From Thalassotalea_B piscium_A (GTDB lineage Bacteria > Pseudomonadota > Gammaproteobacteria > Enterobacterales > Alteromonadaceae): a stretch of DNA of 64,000 nt. The translations under genes were made by a program, and so were the position numbers. The notes below the pieces were generated by a model, which saw only the letters and a program-made list of their open reading frames with translations, did not search any database and was not told where the DNA came from. The stretch is taken from assembly GCA_049347715.1 (NCBI GenBank), contig CP186339.1, forward strand, positions 3,224,001 through 3,288,000, read 5' to 3'. This document shows positions 33,525 through 43,083 of this stretch, one piece after another (position 1 is the stretch's first letter; the number at the start of each line of letters is the position of its first letter).

Positions 33525-34433
33525 TTACCCCGAATAATCATCACCGTAACCTAAACTACGTAAAGCGCGTTCATCATCTGCCCAACCGGATTTAACTTTA
33601 ACCCAAGTTTCTAAAAATACTTTTTGGTCAAATAACTCTTCCATATCACGACGAGCTTCTTGCCCAATAGTTTTTAAACGTTCGCCTTTGTTACCTATAA
33701 CCATACGTTTTTGCGTATTACGTTCAACTAATATCAAAGCATTAATATGCAATATACCTTTATCATCCACTTTAAATTGTTCAATTTCTACTGTCGTTGA
33801 ATAAGGTAGTTCATCCCCTGTAAAGCGCATTAACTTTTCACGGATAATTTCTGAGGCCATAAAGCGGCTAGAACGATCCGTAATATAGTCTTCAGGAAAC
33901 CAGAAGTCACCGGCAGGTAATGACGAAAAACACATGGCTTTTATCGTATCAACATTATCCCCTTTAGTAGCAGAAATAGGCACAATATCTGTAAAGTTAT
34001 GCATTTCCCCTAATTTTTGCAGATGAGGTAATAACTCTTCTTTATCTTGAACATTGTCGCTTTTATTAACTACAAGAATACATGGAGCGCCACTTTTTTT
34101 AATTTTATTCAGTACAAGATCATCATCGCTAGTCCAATGGGTGCCTTCAACTAAGAATAAAATCAGCTCTACTTCAGCAATTGAACTAGCTGCAGCTCTA
34201 TTCATTAAACGATTTATCGCACGTTTTTCATCACCATGTAAGCCTGGAGTATCCACTAAAACAGCTTGGTGATTATTTTCGGTTAAAATACCTAGAATTC
34301 GATGTCGAGTGGTTTGAGGCTTACGAGACGTAATACTGATTTTTTGGCCTAACAAGGCATTTAACAAGGTAGACTTGCCAACATTTGGTCGTCCGACAAT
34401 TGCGATTAAACCGCAATACTTTTCTGCTGTCAT
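33525..34433 (-). CDS. era: Ribosome-maturation GTPase Era
   Basis: Essential GTPase that binds the 3' end of 16S rRNA and helps 30S maturation. 302 residues. G domain: GRPNVGKSTLLNALLG, DTPGLHG, NKSD, then SATKGDN; C-terminal KH domain with VIGNKGERLKTIGQEARRDM. The start overlaps the end of rnc by four bases (ATGA), so translation is coupled, the classical rnc-era arrangement. Confidence 0.97.
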   Translation of the reverse strand: MTAEKYCGLIAIVGRPNVGKSTLLNALLGQKISITSRKPQTTRHRILGILTENNHQAVLVDTPGLHGDEKRAINRLMNRAAASSIAEVELILFLVEGTHWTSDDDLVLNKIKKSGAPCILVVNKSDNVQDKEELLPHLQKLGEMHNFTDIVPISATKGDNVDTIKAMCFSSLPAGDFWFPEDYITDRSSRFMASEIIREKLMRFTGDELPYSTTVEIEQFKVDDKGILHINALILVERNTQKRMVIGNKGERLKTIGQEARRDMEELFDQKVFLETWVKVKSGWADDERALRSLGYGDDYSG

Positions 34434-35128
34434 TTACCTTTTTCCGCCTTTAAAAGTGATAATACTTGTTTTGCCGCTGACTGCTCGGCTTTTCGTCTGC
34501 TCGAACCTTTAGTGACGACATCTTTATTAAGGACATCTGTCGTGCAACGCACTGTAAACTCTTGATTATGTGATTGCCCAGAAGTGTCAATAACTTCATA
34601 TAGAGGCAAATCAATTTTGCGCCCTTGCAAATATTCTTGCAAACGTGTTTTAGGATCTTTTTGCGCCTGCCCTGGTTGAATTTGCGCTAAACGCTCTTCA
34701 AACCAAGATAAAATTAAACAACGACAAGTTTCAATATCTGAGTCTAAATAAACAGCACCAATGATAGCTTCAATGGCATCTTCTAAAATAGATTCACGAC
34801 GATGACCACCACTTTTTAACTCACCTGGCCCTAAAATCAAATAATCACCTAAGCCAAAGTCACGTGCAATTTCAGCTAAAGTCACACCTTTAACTAAACT
34901 CGAGCGCATGCGGGTTAAGTCACCTTCATTTACTTTCGGAAACTGTTCATACAATTTTTGTGCAATTGTAAAACCAAGAATAGAATCACCTAAAAATTCT
35001 AATCTTTCATTATGATTTCCTTTCGCACTTCGATGAGTTAACGCTTGCAATAACAAAGCTTTATTTGAAAACTGGTAGCCAATTTTTTTACTTAACTTTG
35101 CAAGCGCTTGCTCTTCATCAACTTTCAT
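34430..35128 (-). CDS. rnc: Ribonuclease III
   Basis: Double-strand-specific endoribonuclease processing rRNA precursors and many mRNAs and sRNAs. 232 residues. Catalytic domain with the signature NERLEFLGDSILGF and acidic residues in ESILEDAIEAIIGAVYLDSD; C-terminal double-stranded RNA-binding domain (about 160-228: DPKTRLQEYLQGRKIDLPLY, GSSRRKAEQSAAKQVL). It shares one base with the lepB stop (TAATG) and overlaps era by four. Confidence 0.97.
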   Translation of the reverse strand: MKVDEEQALAKLSKKIGYQFSNKALLLQALTHRSAKGNHNERLEFLGDSILGFTIAQKLYEQFPKVNEGDLTRMRSSLVKGVTLAEIARDFGLGDYLILGPGELKSGGHRRESILEDAIEAIIGAVYLDSDIETCRCLILSWFEERLAQIQPGQAQKDPKTRLQEYLQGRKIDLPLYEVIDTSGQSHNQEFTVRCTTDVLNKDVVTKGSSRRKAEQSAAKQVLSLLKAEKGK

Positions 35129-36048
35129 TATTCAATACTACCTAAACGCTCAAATCTAACATTCGTTGGCACCCATTTAGGTAAGAAATCGTCTTCTGTT
35201 CGATCAAAGTCAAAACTCATCCAGATAGCGATCGCTTCTCCGACTAAGTTTTCTTCTGGAACAAATCCCCAAAATCGACCATCTAAACTATTATCTCTGT
35301 TATCTCCCATGACAAAATAATGTCCTTCAGGAACAACAAATTCATCTCGTTGAGTACCATTTTGTTTGAAATAATGCTGTGTACGCGGCACAATTTGATT
35401 ATTAATTAATATATCATGTGTTTTGTTTGGCATTTTAGAAGTATAGCGTGTTAATGGACTTTGCCCGTCGCTATATTCGTCATTATTAACCAAAACAGTT
35501 TCAACTTGTTCAAATTCAGGACACTTAGCTTCACTAGGTAAACAGGCCGGTTTTATATAAAGTGATTTATTACGATAAATAATACGATCACCCGGTAAAC
35601 CAATAACTCGTTTTATGTAATCAATAGTTGGTTCTATAGGATATTTAAAAACCACCACATCACCACGTTCCGGCTCACCAATCTTCAAAAATTTATGACG
35701 AGCAACAGGATCACGAAGACCATAATTAAACTTATTCACTAAGATAAAATCGCCATCTAATAAGGTTGGCATCATTGAGCCCGATGGAATTTGGAAAGGT
35801 TCATATAAAAATGAACGAAGAATAAGAACAAAGGCAATTACAGGGAAAATTTGAACCGATGTATCCACTATGGTTGACGGTTGAAGTAATTGACTTTCTA
35901 TATCCGCTCCCAACGCTTCATTACATTGTGCTTGTGCTTCCGACAGTTTTAACTGTCTTTGAGGTGCTAGATAAAACTTATTAGCAAGCCACACGACACC
36001 TGTAATGACAGTGATGATGACTAAAATAATTGAAAAATAAGCGGCCAT
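35128..36048 (-). CDS. lepB: Signal peptidase I
   Basis: Inner-membrane serine protease that removes signal peptides from Sec and Tat substrates. 306 residues with two N-terminal membrane helices (about 5-22 and 66-84). Catalytic Ser is in IPSGSMMPTLLDGDF and the catalytic Lys in IDYIKRVIGLPGD; the conserved GDNRDNSLDGRFWG is near the C-terminus. It follows lepA by 10 bases, in the conserved lepA-lepB-rnc-era order. Confidence 0.97.
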   Translation of the reverse strand: MAAYFSIILVIITVITGVVWLANKFYLAPQRQLKLSEAQAQCNEALGADIESQLLQPSTIVDTSVQIFPVIAFVLILRSFLYEPFQIPSGSMMPTLLDGDFILVNKFNYGLRDPVARHKFLKIGEPERGDVVVFKYPIEPTIDYIKRVIGLPGDRIIYRNKSLYIKPACLPSEAKCPEFEQVETVLVNNDEYSDGQSPLTRYTSKMPNKTHDILINNQIVPRTQHYFKQNGTQRDEFVVPEGHYFVMGDNRDNSLDGRFWGFVPEENLVGEAIAIWMSFDFDRTEDDFLPKWVPTNVRFERLGSIE

Positions 36049-36058
36049 AATGTTCCTA

Positions 36059-37849
36059 TTAATTGTCGAGTTTAAGTACGGCGAGAAATGCTTCTTGCGG
36101 TACTTCTACATTACCTACTTGCTTCATACGTTTTTTACCGTCTTTTTGTTTTTGAAGTAGTTTTTTCTTACGTGATATATCACCACCATAACATTTAGCA
36201 GTAACGTTTTTACGTAATTGTTTTACTGTTGTTCGCGCAATAACGTTATTACCAATAACAGCTTGTATTGCAATATCAAACATCTGACGATGAATAAGTT
36301 CTTTTAATTTTTCAACTAACATACGTCCACGGCTAACTGAATTATTTCTGTGGGTGATCATTGCTAAGGCATCAACACGGTCACCATTAATCATGACGTC
36401 TACCCTTACCATATCAGCCGCTTCAAAGCGTATGAAGTGATAATCTAAGGAAGCGTAACCTCGACTCGTTGACTTGAGTTTATCAAAAAAGTCCATCACA
36501 ACTTCAGCCATGGGCAATTCATAAGTAACAGCAACTTGATTCCCATGATAGATAATATCTTTTTGCGTACCGCGTTTCTCAATACATAAGGTAATAACAT
36601 TACCTAAATGCTCTTGCGGGACTAATATATTTGCTTGAACAATAGGTTCTCTAATTTCTTCAATATTATTTATTGCAGGTAAATCACTTGGATTATCAAT
36701 TGATAGAATATCGCCATTAGTACAAGCAATTTCATAATTTACCGTTGGAGCAGTAGTAATTAAATCTAGATTATATTCACGAGCAAGGCGCTCCTGAACA
36801 ATTTCCATATGCAACATACCGAGAAATCCGATACGGAAACCAAAACCTAGTGCAGATGAATTTTCAGGTTCAAAAAATAATGAAGCATCGTTTAAACTAA
36901 GTTTATTGAGGGCATCTCTGAAGTTTTCATAATCATCAGAACTAATTGGGAAAATACCTGCATATACCTGAGGTTGAACTTTTTTAAAGCCTGGTAATGG
37001 CTTATCAGCTTCTTTCTTAAAGATAGTTAAGGTATCACCGACTGGCGCACCATGAATTTCTTTAATACCTGCAATTACAAACCCTACTTCACCGGTTCTT
37101 AATATTCCAGTGTCGTAAGGTTTAGGTGTAAATATACCGACTTTATCAACAATGTGGGTTTGTCCAGTAGACATAACCAACATTCTGTCGCCTTTTTTAA
37201 TTTGGCCATTCATCACACGTACTAGAGATACAACGCCTTGGTAATTATCAAACCATGAATCAATAATTAAAGCCTGTAAATTAGCGTCTGGCTCACCCAC
37301 AGGAGGAGGGATATTCGCTACTATAGTTTCTAGAACATCTTCAATACCTACACCTGTTTTTGCTGAACAAGTCACAGCGTCAGTGGCATCTATACCTATG
37401 ATATCTTCTATTTCTTCACTAACGCGAATAGGATCTGCTTGTGGTAAGTCAATCTTATTAAGAATTGGTATAACTTCTAATTCCATTTCTATCGCGGTAT
37501 AACAGTTCGCAACAGTTTGAGCTTCTACGCCTTGACCGGCATCGACAACAAGCAAAGCACCTTCACAAGATGCTAATGAACGTGACACTTCATAAGAGAA
37601 ATCAACGTGGCCAGGAGTATCAATAAAGTTAAGCTGGTAAACTTCACCATCTTTCGCCTTATAATCTAAGGTTACGCTCTGTGCCTTTATCGTTATACCG
37701 CGCTCTCGTTCAAGATCCATAGAATCAAGTACTTGCGCTTCCATTTCACGGTCTTGTAATCCACCACAATGTTGGATTAACCGATCTGACAGGGTTGATT
37801 TACCGTGATCAATGTGAGCGATAATAGAAAAATTTCGGATATGTTTCAT
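36059..37849 (-). CDS. lepA: Elongation factor 4 (LepA)
   Basis: Translational GTPase related to EF-G, involved in back-translocation or 30S biogenesis. 596 residues against 599 in E. coli. G domain: IAHIDHGKSTLSDRL, DSMDLERERGITIKAQSV, DTPGHVDFSYEVSRS and NKIDLPQADP. The LepA-specific C-terminal domain ends with RKKLLQKQKDGKKRMKQ and VPQEAFLAVL, characteristic of the family. It is 88 bases after rseC, the widest gap in the run, so an internal promoter is possible. Confidence 0.98.
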   Translation of the reverse strand: MKHIRNFSIIAHIDHGKSTLSDRLIQHCGGLQDREMEAQVLDSMDLERERGITIKAQSVTLDYKAKDGEVYQLNFIDTPGHVDFSYEVSRSLASCEGALLVVDAGQGVEAQTVANCYTAIEMELEVIPILNKIDLPQADPIRVSEEIEDIIGIDATDAVTCSAKTGVGIEDVLETIVANIPPPVGEPDANLQALIIDSWFDNYQGVVSLVRVMNGQIKKGDRMLVMSTGQTHIVDKVGIFTPKPYDTGILRTGEVGFVIAGIKEIHGAPVGDTLTIFKKEADKPLPGFKKVQPQVYAGIFPISSDDYENFRDALNKLSLNDASLFFEPENSSALGFGFRIGFLGMLHMEIVQERLAREYNLDLITTAPTVNYEIACTNGDILSIDNPSDLPAINNIEEIREPIVQANILVPQEHLGNVITLCIEKRGTQKDIIYHGNQVAVTYELPMAEVVMDFFDKLKSTSRGYASLDYHFIRFEAADMVRVDVMINGDRVDALAMITHRNNSVSRGRMLVEKLKELIHRQMFDIAIQAVIGNNVIARTTVKQLRKNVTAKCYGGDISRKKKLLQKQKDGKKRMKQVGNVEVPQEAFLAVLKLDN

Positions 37850-37937
37850 AGAAGATAATTCAATTCAATGTATGACTAATTCAATAATGGCGAGATTTTA
37901 TCGAATTTAGCGCCTTGGGGCTATCTTTTGTTAGCAA

Positions 37938-38417
37938 TTAAGAGGTTATTTGTGTAACAGGAATACTTTTAGGCGCAATTCTGACAATTACAGGAGCTAA
38001 TGCTTGTTGATTTTTAGGGTGATGCTGATGCTTTTTCGCTAACAAAAAACCTAAATAGCCTCCAGCAATACCAAAGACAATTGCGAGTAATTCATGAACA
38101 AAAACTTGTTGTTCAACTAGCCATTGCCCTAAAAAAGAAAAACAAATCAAACCTAACAATGGCCAACAATATACTCGCCATGCGCTCGACAACAACATTT
38201 TTTCAGAAAGTCCTAACACAACATCATCACCAACACGCACGGGTAGATGGCAAGTGAGCTTTAATTCTAGATGCTTTTGCGGGAAGGCTTTCGCTACTTG
38301 ACCGCTACCGCAAGAATCTACCTGTTTGCAACTACTACATGTAGATTTAATTTCACTAACAACAGTCACTTGATGATCATTATCTATGGCCGTTACACGA
38401 CCGTTTTCTTCAATCAT
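37938..38417 (-). CDS. rseC: SoxR-reducing / sigma-E regulatory protein RseC
   Basis: Inner-membrane protein of the RseC/MucC family: a positive modulator of sigma-E and, in E. coli, part of the SoxR-reducing system. 159 residues. Four cysteines in the N-terminal cytosolic part (CSSCKQVDSCGSG plus LTCHLPV), then two membrane helices (about 78-98 and 104-124). It overlaps rseB by four bases (ATGA). Confidence 0.93.
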   Translation of the reverse strand: MIEENGRVTAIDNDHQVTVVSEIKSTCSSCKQVDSCGSGQVAKAFPQKHLELKLTCHLPVRVGDDVVLGLSEKMLLSSAWRVYCWPLLGLICFSFLGQWLVEQQVFVHELLAIVFGIAGGYLGFLLAKKHQHHPKNQQALAPVIVRIAPKSIPVTQITS

Positions 38418-39370
38418 GGAGATTTCTTCGATATAAATGCTACAGAATCAGCTATTGCTTTTGCAGTTTTTGAAGGAATTTTTCCCACAACACTAACTTC
38501 AAAGCCATTATTTACTTGGTTAAGTGCCACTGTAGCACCATCCATTAAAAATTCAACCGCCCTTTGTCTTACATTACTGGGGCTAACGTAAACAGAAATA
38601 TCCACTAAGCCATCACTAAACATCATAAACTCTACAGGTTGTTTAGTTAAAGTGATTCGGTGACGATTCGTACTAATAGATTCAAATCCCTGGGGAAGCC
38701 ATTTTACTTGCCAAGATAGCGTTGGCGCTTGGTAATCATCAGGCACCTCAAGTGCTTTTGGCAGTTCAGTTTCGGCGAGTTGTAAGATACTTTCCCCTGG
38801 CTTTTCTGAAATATCTAAATGCGTAAATTGCACCTGTTCCAATAATTGCCCAGTTCGAGTGGCGATGGCTAACTTTAATAAAAGACCTGTTTGTTGATCT
38901 AACCAAACCCAATGCCCGTAACGATGCACGTCTTTTGAAACAATTCGAATTAACTGTGCTGTGCGCCCTAAGACACGACTACGACCAACAGAAATAAAAT
39001 CGTAACTTTTATCTAAAACAGTAAAATCTTGCGAAAAGACACTTGGGATAGGACCTTTAATATCATTTGAGATAATAGAATAAGGAGGTAAATCTGGTTC
39101 GATATAGCTAACAATACCGTCTTTACGCAAAATATCGCGTCTTGGACCATTGAGTAAAGACAGGATTTCAAGTTCCTTACCTTCATCAGTGACGCCATGA
39201 AACCAATGGTACGGTTCTGCCTCATTGTTTTTTACAACAACGAAAGAAGTACTAAAGTTAAGTGTTTTAATTGAGTGAGAAAGCGCATTTAGAGAGAGTT
39301 GGGCTTGTTCTTCTGCCCATAGCGGAAAGCTCATACCAACCGCTATTAAAAAACTAATTATTGATTTCAT
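38414..39370 (-). CDS. rseB: Sigma-E regulator RseB (MucB-like)
   Basis: Periplasmic protein that binds the outside part of RseA and protects it from DegS, and senses lipoprotein or LPS trouble. 318 residues with a signal peptide (MKSIISFLIAVGMSFPLWA). Family-typical parts: LNFSTSFVVVKNNEAEPYHW, GPRRDILRKDGIVSYIEPD, IVSKDVHRYGHWVWLDQQTG and the smaller C-terminal domain with HRITLTKQPVEFMMFSDG. It overlaps both neighbours by four bases (rseA and rseC), so translation is coupled through the regulators. Confidence 0.94.
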   Translation of the reverse strand: MKSIISFLIAVGMSFPLWAEEQAQLSLNALSHSIKTLNFSTSFVVVKNNEAEPYHWFHGVTDEGKELEILSLLNGPRRDILRKDGIVSYIEPDLPPYSIISNDIKGPIPSVFSQDFTVLDKSYDFISVGRSRVLGRTAQLIRIVSKDVHRYGHWVWLDQQTGLLLKLAIATRTGQLLEQVQFTHLDISEKPGESILQLAETELPKALEVPDDYQAPTLSWQVKWLPQGFESISTNRHRITLTKQPVEFMMFSDGLVDISVYVSPSNVRQRAVEFLMDGATVALNQVNNGFEVSVVGKIPSKTAKAIADSVAFISKKSP

Positions 39371-39963
39371 TTAGGCTTATCTTCGGCCTTTTTTTCAAGA
39401 TGTTTAGGTTCATTCACTAACGCAGTTAATTTAACTTGTTGTTGGTGATCATGTAAAAGCGCTTGAAAACGACGTTGTTGCTCAGCAAAAGCTTTCTCTT
39501 GCGCATTACGGTCAGCACTTTTATTTTGAAAGTTTAAACTAACTGGTTCAGCAATACCACCTAAGGGTGTCGTTTGTAATACTTGGTTAGGCACTAAGGT
39601 ATCGTTTTGAGCAACATTTTGCTGTACACCTATCACAAGAAGTCCTGCGGCAGATGCTGCAATGGCCATTTGACCAAAAGGTTTAACAAACTTAACTACC
39701 TGATTTTTAATTGCACCTGAGAAACTACGCGTATTTTTAGGAGCTAACACCGTAGGTTCGTCTGCAATAGCTTGAGCTATTTGAATGGATAAATCCGGCA
39801 ATATTTCACTATTGACTTCATCACGGAGTACATCACCAATAAGTTGATAATTATTCCACGTTTCAGACATTTCAGTATCATTTATTGTTTGTTCGAATGC
39901 TTCATCTTTCATTTGATATCCATCAACTAACGATGAAACAGTCTCAAACTTACTTTCACTCAT
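39367..39963 (-). CDS. rseA: Anti-sigma-E factor RseA
   Basis: Single-pass inner-membrane anti-sigma factor: the N-terminal domain holds RpoE and the periplasmic part is cut by DegS then RseP under envelope stress. 198 residues from the ATG at 39963, preferred over a GTG two codons upstream because AAGGTG is properly spaced. N-terminal ETVSSLVDGYQMKDEAFEQ is of the RseA/MucA kind; a membrane helix lies at about 98-114 (MAIAASAAGLLVIGVQQ). The periplasmic tail is Gln- and Lys-rich. Follows rpoE by 31 bases. Confidence 0.93.
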   Translation of the reverse strand: MSESKFETVSSLVDGYQMKDEAFEQTINDTEMSETWNNYQLIGDVLRDEVNSEILPDLSIQIAQAIADEPTVLAPKNTRSFSGAIKNQVVKFVKPFGQMAIAASAAGLLVIGVQQNVAQNDTLVPNQVLQTTPLGGIAEPVSLNFQNKSADRNAQEKAFAEQQRRFQALLHDHQQQVKLTALVNEPKHLEKKAEDKPK

Positions 39964-39994
39964 AAACACACCTTATTTTCTTTATTACAGAACA

Positions 39995-40573
39995 TTAATG
40001 TTGCAATAAAGGTTTAATTTTTTTCTCCACAGCATCACGTGCTCTGAAGATTCTAGAACGTACAGTACCTACTGGACATTCCATTATTGTTGCTATTTCT
40101 TCGTAACTTAACCCTTCCATTTCACGTAAATTAATCGCTGTACGTAAATCTTCAGGTAACTGTTCAATCGTATTAAAAATTGTTTTTTTAATCTCATTAG
40201 TTAGCAACAATTTTTCAGGCGAAGCATTTTCTCTTAAAGCACCGCCTTCATCATAAATCTCCGCATCTTCAATTTCAACATCAGACCCAGGTGGTTTACG
40301 ATTACCTGCAACTAGATGGTTTTTTGCACAATTAACCGCAATACGATATAACCATGTGTAAAAAGCACTGTCGCCTCGAAAATTCGGTAATGCTCGGTAC
40401 GCTTTTATAAAGGCCTCTTGCACTACATCTGGTACATCGCTTTGATTTTTTATATAACGAGAAACCAAATTAGCTACTTTGTGTTGATACTTAGTTACTA
40501 ACAGGTTAAACGCATTTTTGTCGCCACGTTGTACTTGTTCAACCAATTTCTGGTCGACATTTTGTTCGCTCAT
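39995..40573 (-). CDS. rpoE: RNA polymerase sigma-E factor RpoE
   Basis: ECF sigma factor for envelope stress. 192 residues. Region 2 contains YQHKVANLVSRYIKNQSDVPDVVQEAFIKAYRALPNF in two parts around DVPDVVQEAF, and region 4 has LREMEGLSYEEIATIMECPVGTVRSR. The ATG at 40573 is chosen since E. coli RpoE also starts MSEQ; a TTG three codons upstream is too close to AGGAG. A sigma-E-type promoter upstream (40635-40663) indicates autoregulation. It heads the rseABC-lepA... run and is divergent from nadB, the classical arrangement. Confidence 0.97.
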   Translation of the reverse strand: MSEQNVDQKLVEQVQRGDKNAFNLLVTKYQHKVANLVSRYIKNQSDVPDVVQEAFIKAYRALPNFRGDSAFYTWLYRIAVNCAKNHLVAGNRKPPGSDVEIEDAEIYDEGGALRENASPEKLLLTNEIKKTIFNTIEQLPEDLRTAINLREMEGLSYEEIATIMECPVGTVRSRIFRARDAVEKKIKPLLQH

Positions 40574-40634
40574 CCGAGCCAATTCTCCTAAATAACCACT
40601 TAACTTTACATCTGGCTCATGGCAAACGCTTAAG

Positions 40635-40663
40635 TTAGGACTAAGGTTTTACCAAAAAGTTCT
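40635..40663 (-). promoter_or_regulatory. Sigma-E-type autoregulatory promoter of rpoE
   Basis: Read on the minus strand, AGAACTT (40657-40663) and TCCTAA (40635-40640) are 16 bases apart. This fits the GGAACTT / TCnnA consensus of sigma-E promoters except for one base in the -35. Transcription would start near 40628 and leave a leader of about 55 bases before the rpoE ATG. Autoregulation of rpoE from such a promoter is established in E. coli. Confidence 0.7.
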
Positions 40664-40777
40664 AAATAATTACAAATTATTTAAAATAATGACATATTTA
40701 GCGGTTTACTACTGTTCTGAAACAATAATAAAAGTTAATATTCAATTCTCTATAGAATACCTCAATTCAAACCAATT

Positions 40778-42388
40778 ATGAATCAACAACACAATTGTGA
40801 CGTATTAATTATTGGCAGCGGCGCTGCTGGGCTTACACTTGCATTGCATTTAGCAAAAAATGCCGATGTGATTGTATTAAGTAAAAGTGTCGTTAGTGCT
40901 GGTTCAACCATGTATGCCCAAGGCGGTGTAGCCGCTGTTTTCGATGAAAATGATAGTATCACTTCTCACGTTGCAGACACTTTAGTTGCTGGGGCGGGGT
41001 TATGTGATGAAGCGATTGTTGAATATACCGCAAGCAATGCAAAAAAATGCTTACAATGGTTAATTGAGCAAGGTGTCAGCTTTGACAAAGAAGAAGATGC
41101 CCAAGGTAAAGATCACTATCATTTAACCCGTGAAGGTGGCCATAGCCACAGACGAATTCTTCATTCGGCTGATGCCACCGGCCATGCAATTCAAACAACG
41201 CTTGTAGATCGAGTCAAAGAGCATAACCGAATTCGCGTCTTTGAACGTTTTAATGCAATTGATTTGATTCGCACTCAAGAAGGCGATAAAGCTTGTATTG
41301 GTGCCTATATCTGGAATAGAAATACTGAAAAGGTAGAATCTATTTTTGCACACAAAACCATTTTAGCAACAGGCGGTGCAAGTAAAGTTTATCAATATAC
41401 TTCCAATCCCGATATTGCCAGCGGTGACGGTGTTGCAATGGCATGGCGTGCTGGTTGTCGTGTTGCCAATATGGAATTTAATCAATTTCACCCAACTTGT
41501 TTATTTCACCCTAAGGCCGGTAATTTTTTACTCACCGAAGCCTTAAGAGGCGAAGGTGCAATTTTACGCCGTCCTGATGGTAGTCGTTTTATGCCTAGTT
41601 TCGACGAACGTGCTGAACTTGCACCTCGAGATATTGTTGCGCGCGCTATAGATTACGAAATGAAACGCTTAGGCGCTGATTGTATGTACTTAGACATTAG
41701 CCATAAATCACCTGAGTTTATTCAACAGCATTTCCCAACTATTTATGAAAAAACCCAAGCTTTAGGTATAGATATCACAAAACAACCAATGCCGGTTGTT
41801 CCTGCAGCACATTATACCTGCGGTGGTGTTATTGTTAACCAAGAAGGCTTAACTGATACCCCTAACCTTTATGCTATCGGTGAAGTCACCTATACAGGTT
41901 TACATGGTGCCAATCGCCTAGCGAGTAACTCAATACTAGAGTGCTTAGTCTTTGCTCGCGCTGCCGCCCTTGATATTGAAAAAAGTTTAGTCCCGAATCA
42001 AAAGTATTTAACTTTGCCTCATTGGGATGAAAGTCGAGTAACAGACTCAGATGAAGAAGTAGTCATTCAACATAATTGGCATGAATTAAGATTATTTATG
42101 TGGGACTACGTAGGTATAGTTAGAACAACTAAACGTCTTGAACGCGCATTGCATCGTGTTGAATTATTACAACGAGAAATAGAAGATTATTACCAAAACT
42201 TCAGAGTCAGTAACAATTTATTAGAATTACGAAATTTAGTACAAGTAGCGGAATTAATTATTCGTAGTGCGATGGAACGTAAAGAAAGTCGTGGATTACA
42301 TTACACACTCGATTATCCTGATTTGTTACCTGAAGCCTTACCGACTATTTTAGATCCTACAATTGAAGTTAAGCGTCAATGTTATTAA
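40778..42388 (+). CDS. nadB: L-aspartate oxidase NadB
   Basis: FAD enzyme oxidising L-aspartate to iminoaspartate, first step of de novo NAD synthesis, working with NadA. 536 residues. FAD-binding IGSGAAGLTLALHLA at residues 12-26, SAGSTMYAQGGVAAVFDE, HSHRRILHSADATGHA, EFNQFHPTCLF, VVPAAHYTCGGV and GLHGANRLASNSILECL, all family hallmarks. Divergent from rpoE, as in E. coli. Its stop is 20 bases inside the 3' end of ygfX on the other strand (convergent overlap). Confidence 0.97.
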   Translation: MNQQHNCDVLIIGSGAAGLTLALHLAKNADVIVLSKSVVSAGSTMYAQGGVAAVFDENDSITSHVADTLVAGAGLCDEAIVEYTASNAKKCLQWLIEQGVSFDKEEDAQGKDHYHLTREGGHSHRRILHSADATGHAIQTTLVDRVKEHNRIRVFERFNAIDLIRTQEGDKACIGAYIWNRNTEKVESIFAHKTILATGGASKVYQYTSNPDIASGDGVAMAWRAGCRVANMEFNQFHPTCLFHPKAGNFLLTEALRGEGAILRRPDGSRFMPSFDERAELAPRDIVARAIDYEMKRLGADCMYLDISHKSPEFIQQHFPTIYEKTQALGIDITKQPMPVVPAAHYTCGGVIVNQEGLTDTPNLYAIGEVTYTGLHGANRLASNSILECLVFARAAALDIEKSLVPNQKYLTLPHWDESRVTDSDEEVVIQHNWHELRLFMWDYVGIVRTTKRLERALHRVELLQREIEDYYQNFRVSNNLLELRNLVQVAELIIRSAMERKESRGLHYTLDYPDLLPEALPTILDPTIEVKRQCY

Positions 42389-42872
42389 TATGACGAATTA
42401 CACGGCATAAACGAGCATAATCTGCCACATTCAGATTATCTTTGAAAAAAAAGAGTTGTCGCGTTTTTACTGAAATTGAATCTATATTGCTTATGCTATT
42501 TATCATTGGTTTACTTGGAACAAGTGATAAATAGCATCCGTATATGGCTACCCGACTACTCTGAGTAATTTGCCAACACTCTCTTTTATTAGCAGCTGCT
42601 AGCCACTGTAATTCACCATTTTCACTTAAATAATAATACAATGGCGTTGTTCGAGTTTTGTGATATTTAAATATATACAGGCTAACTATTATCGTAATAA
42701 TAAATGCTACCCCTCGAACAATTCCACTGAGTTGAAAAATTTGTTCGATAAATAAAAAAACAAACAAAAAGTTCATCAAAGTAAATATGGCCCAACATAA
42801 TGCTTTTAATTGGGATGGTTGAATCTCAATCTTATACTTTGACTCGACCGAGTATAAATTGCACCATGTCAT
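42369..42872 (-). CDS. ygfX: YgfX-family membrane protein (CptA-like)
   Basis: 167-residue inner-membrane protein paired with sdhE. Two adjacent membrane helices (about residues 25-43 and 47-66) and a soluble C-terminal part with LQWLAAANKRECW follow the YgfX family. In E. coli YgfX (CptA) was proposed as a toxin affecting FtsZ and MreB, with SdhE as antitoxin; that role is disputed. The start at 42872 (MTWCNLYSVESKYKIEIQPS) gives a 41-base overlap with sdhE; longer starts overlap more. The 3' end overlaps the end of nadB by 20 bases. Confidence 0.75.
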   Translation of the reverse strand: MTWCNLYSVESKYKIEIQPSQLKALCWAIFTLMNFLFVFLFIEQIFQLSGIVRGVAFIITIIVSLYIFKYHKTRTTPLYYYLSENGELQWLAAANKRECWQITQSSRVAIYGCYLSLVPSKPMINSISNIDSISVKTRQLFFFKDNLNVADYARLCRVIRHINNIDA

Positions 42873-43083
42873 TGAGTTTTGAATCTTCACAAGTTTCATG
42901 CCCCATAAACCACGCAAAAAGTTCAGGATCTTGGCAAGTTAATAAACGTTCAAAAGTGAATTTGTCTGTTTCCGATAATTGATCATAGGCTTCATCAACA
43001 AAGGGCATCAACAATACATCTAGCTCTAACATACCGCGTCGACAAGCCCACTTTAATCTTGCTTTTACCTTTCCGTCAGACAT
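42832..43083 (-). CDS. sdhE: FAD assembly factor SdhE
   Basis: Small cytosolic protein that promotes covalent attachment of FAD to succinate dehydrogenase and fumarate reductase. 83 residues with the conserved RRGMLELD motif at about 15-22 (the RGxxE core) and FTFERLLTCQDPELFAWFMG. Followed with overlap by ygfX on one mRNA; ygfZ is divergent, the usual neighbourhood in gammaproteobacteria. Confidence 0.95.
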   Translation of the reverse strand: MSDGKVKARLKWACRRGMLELDVLLMPFVDEAYDQLSETDKFTFERLLTCQDPELFAWFMGHETCEDSKLNDMVQFILGRVKV

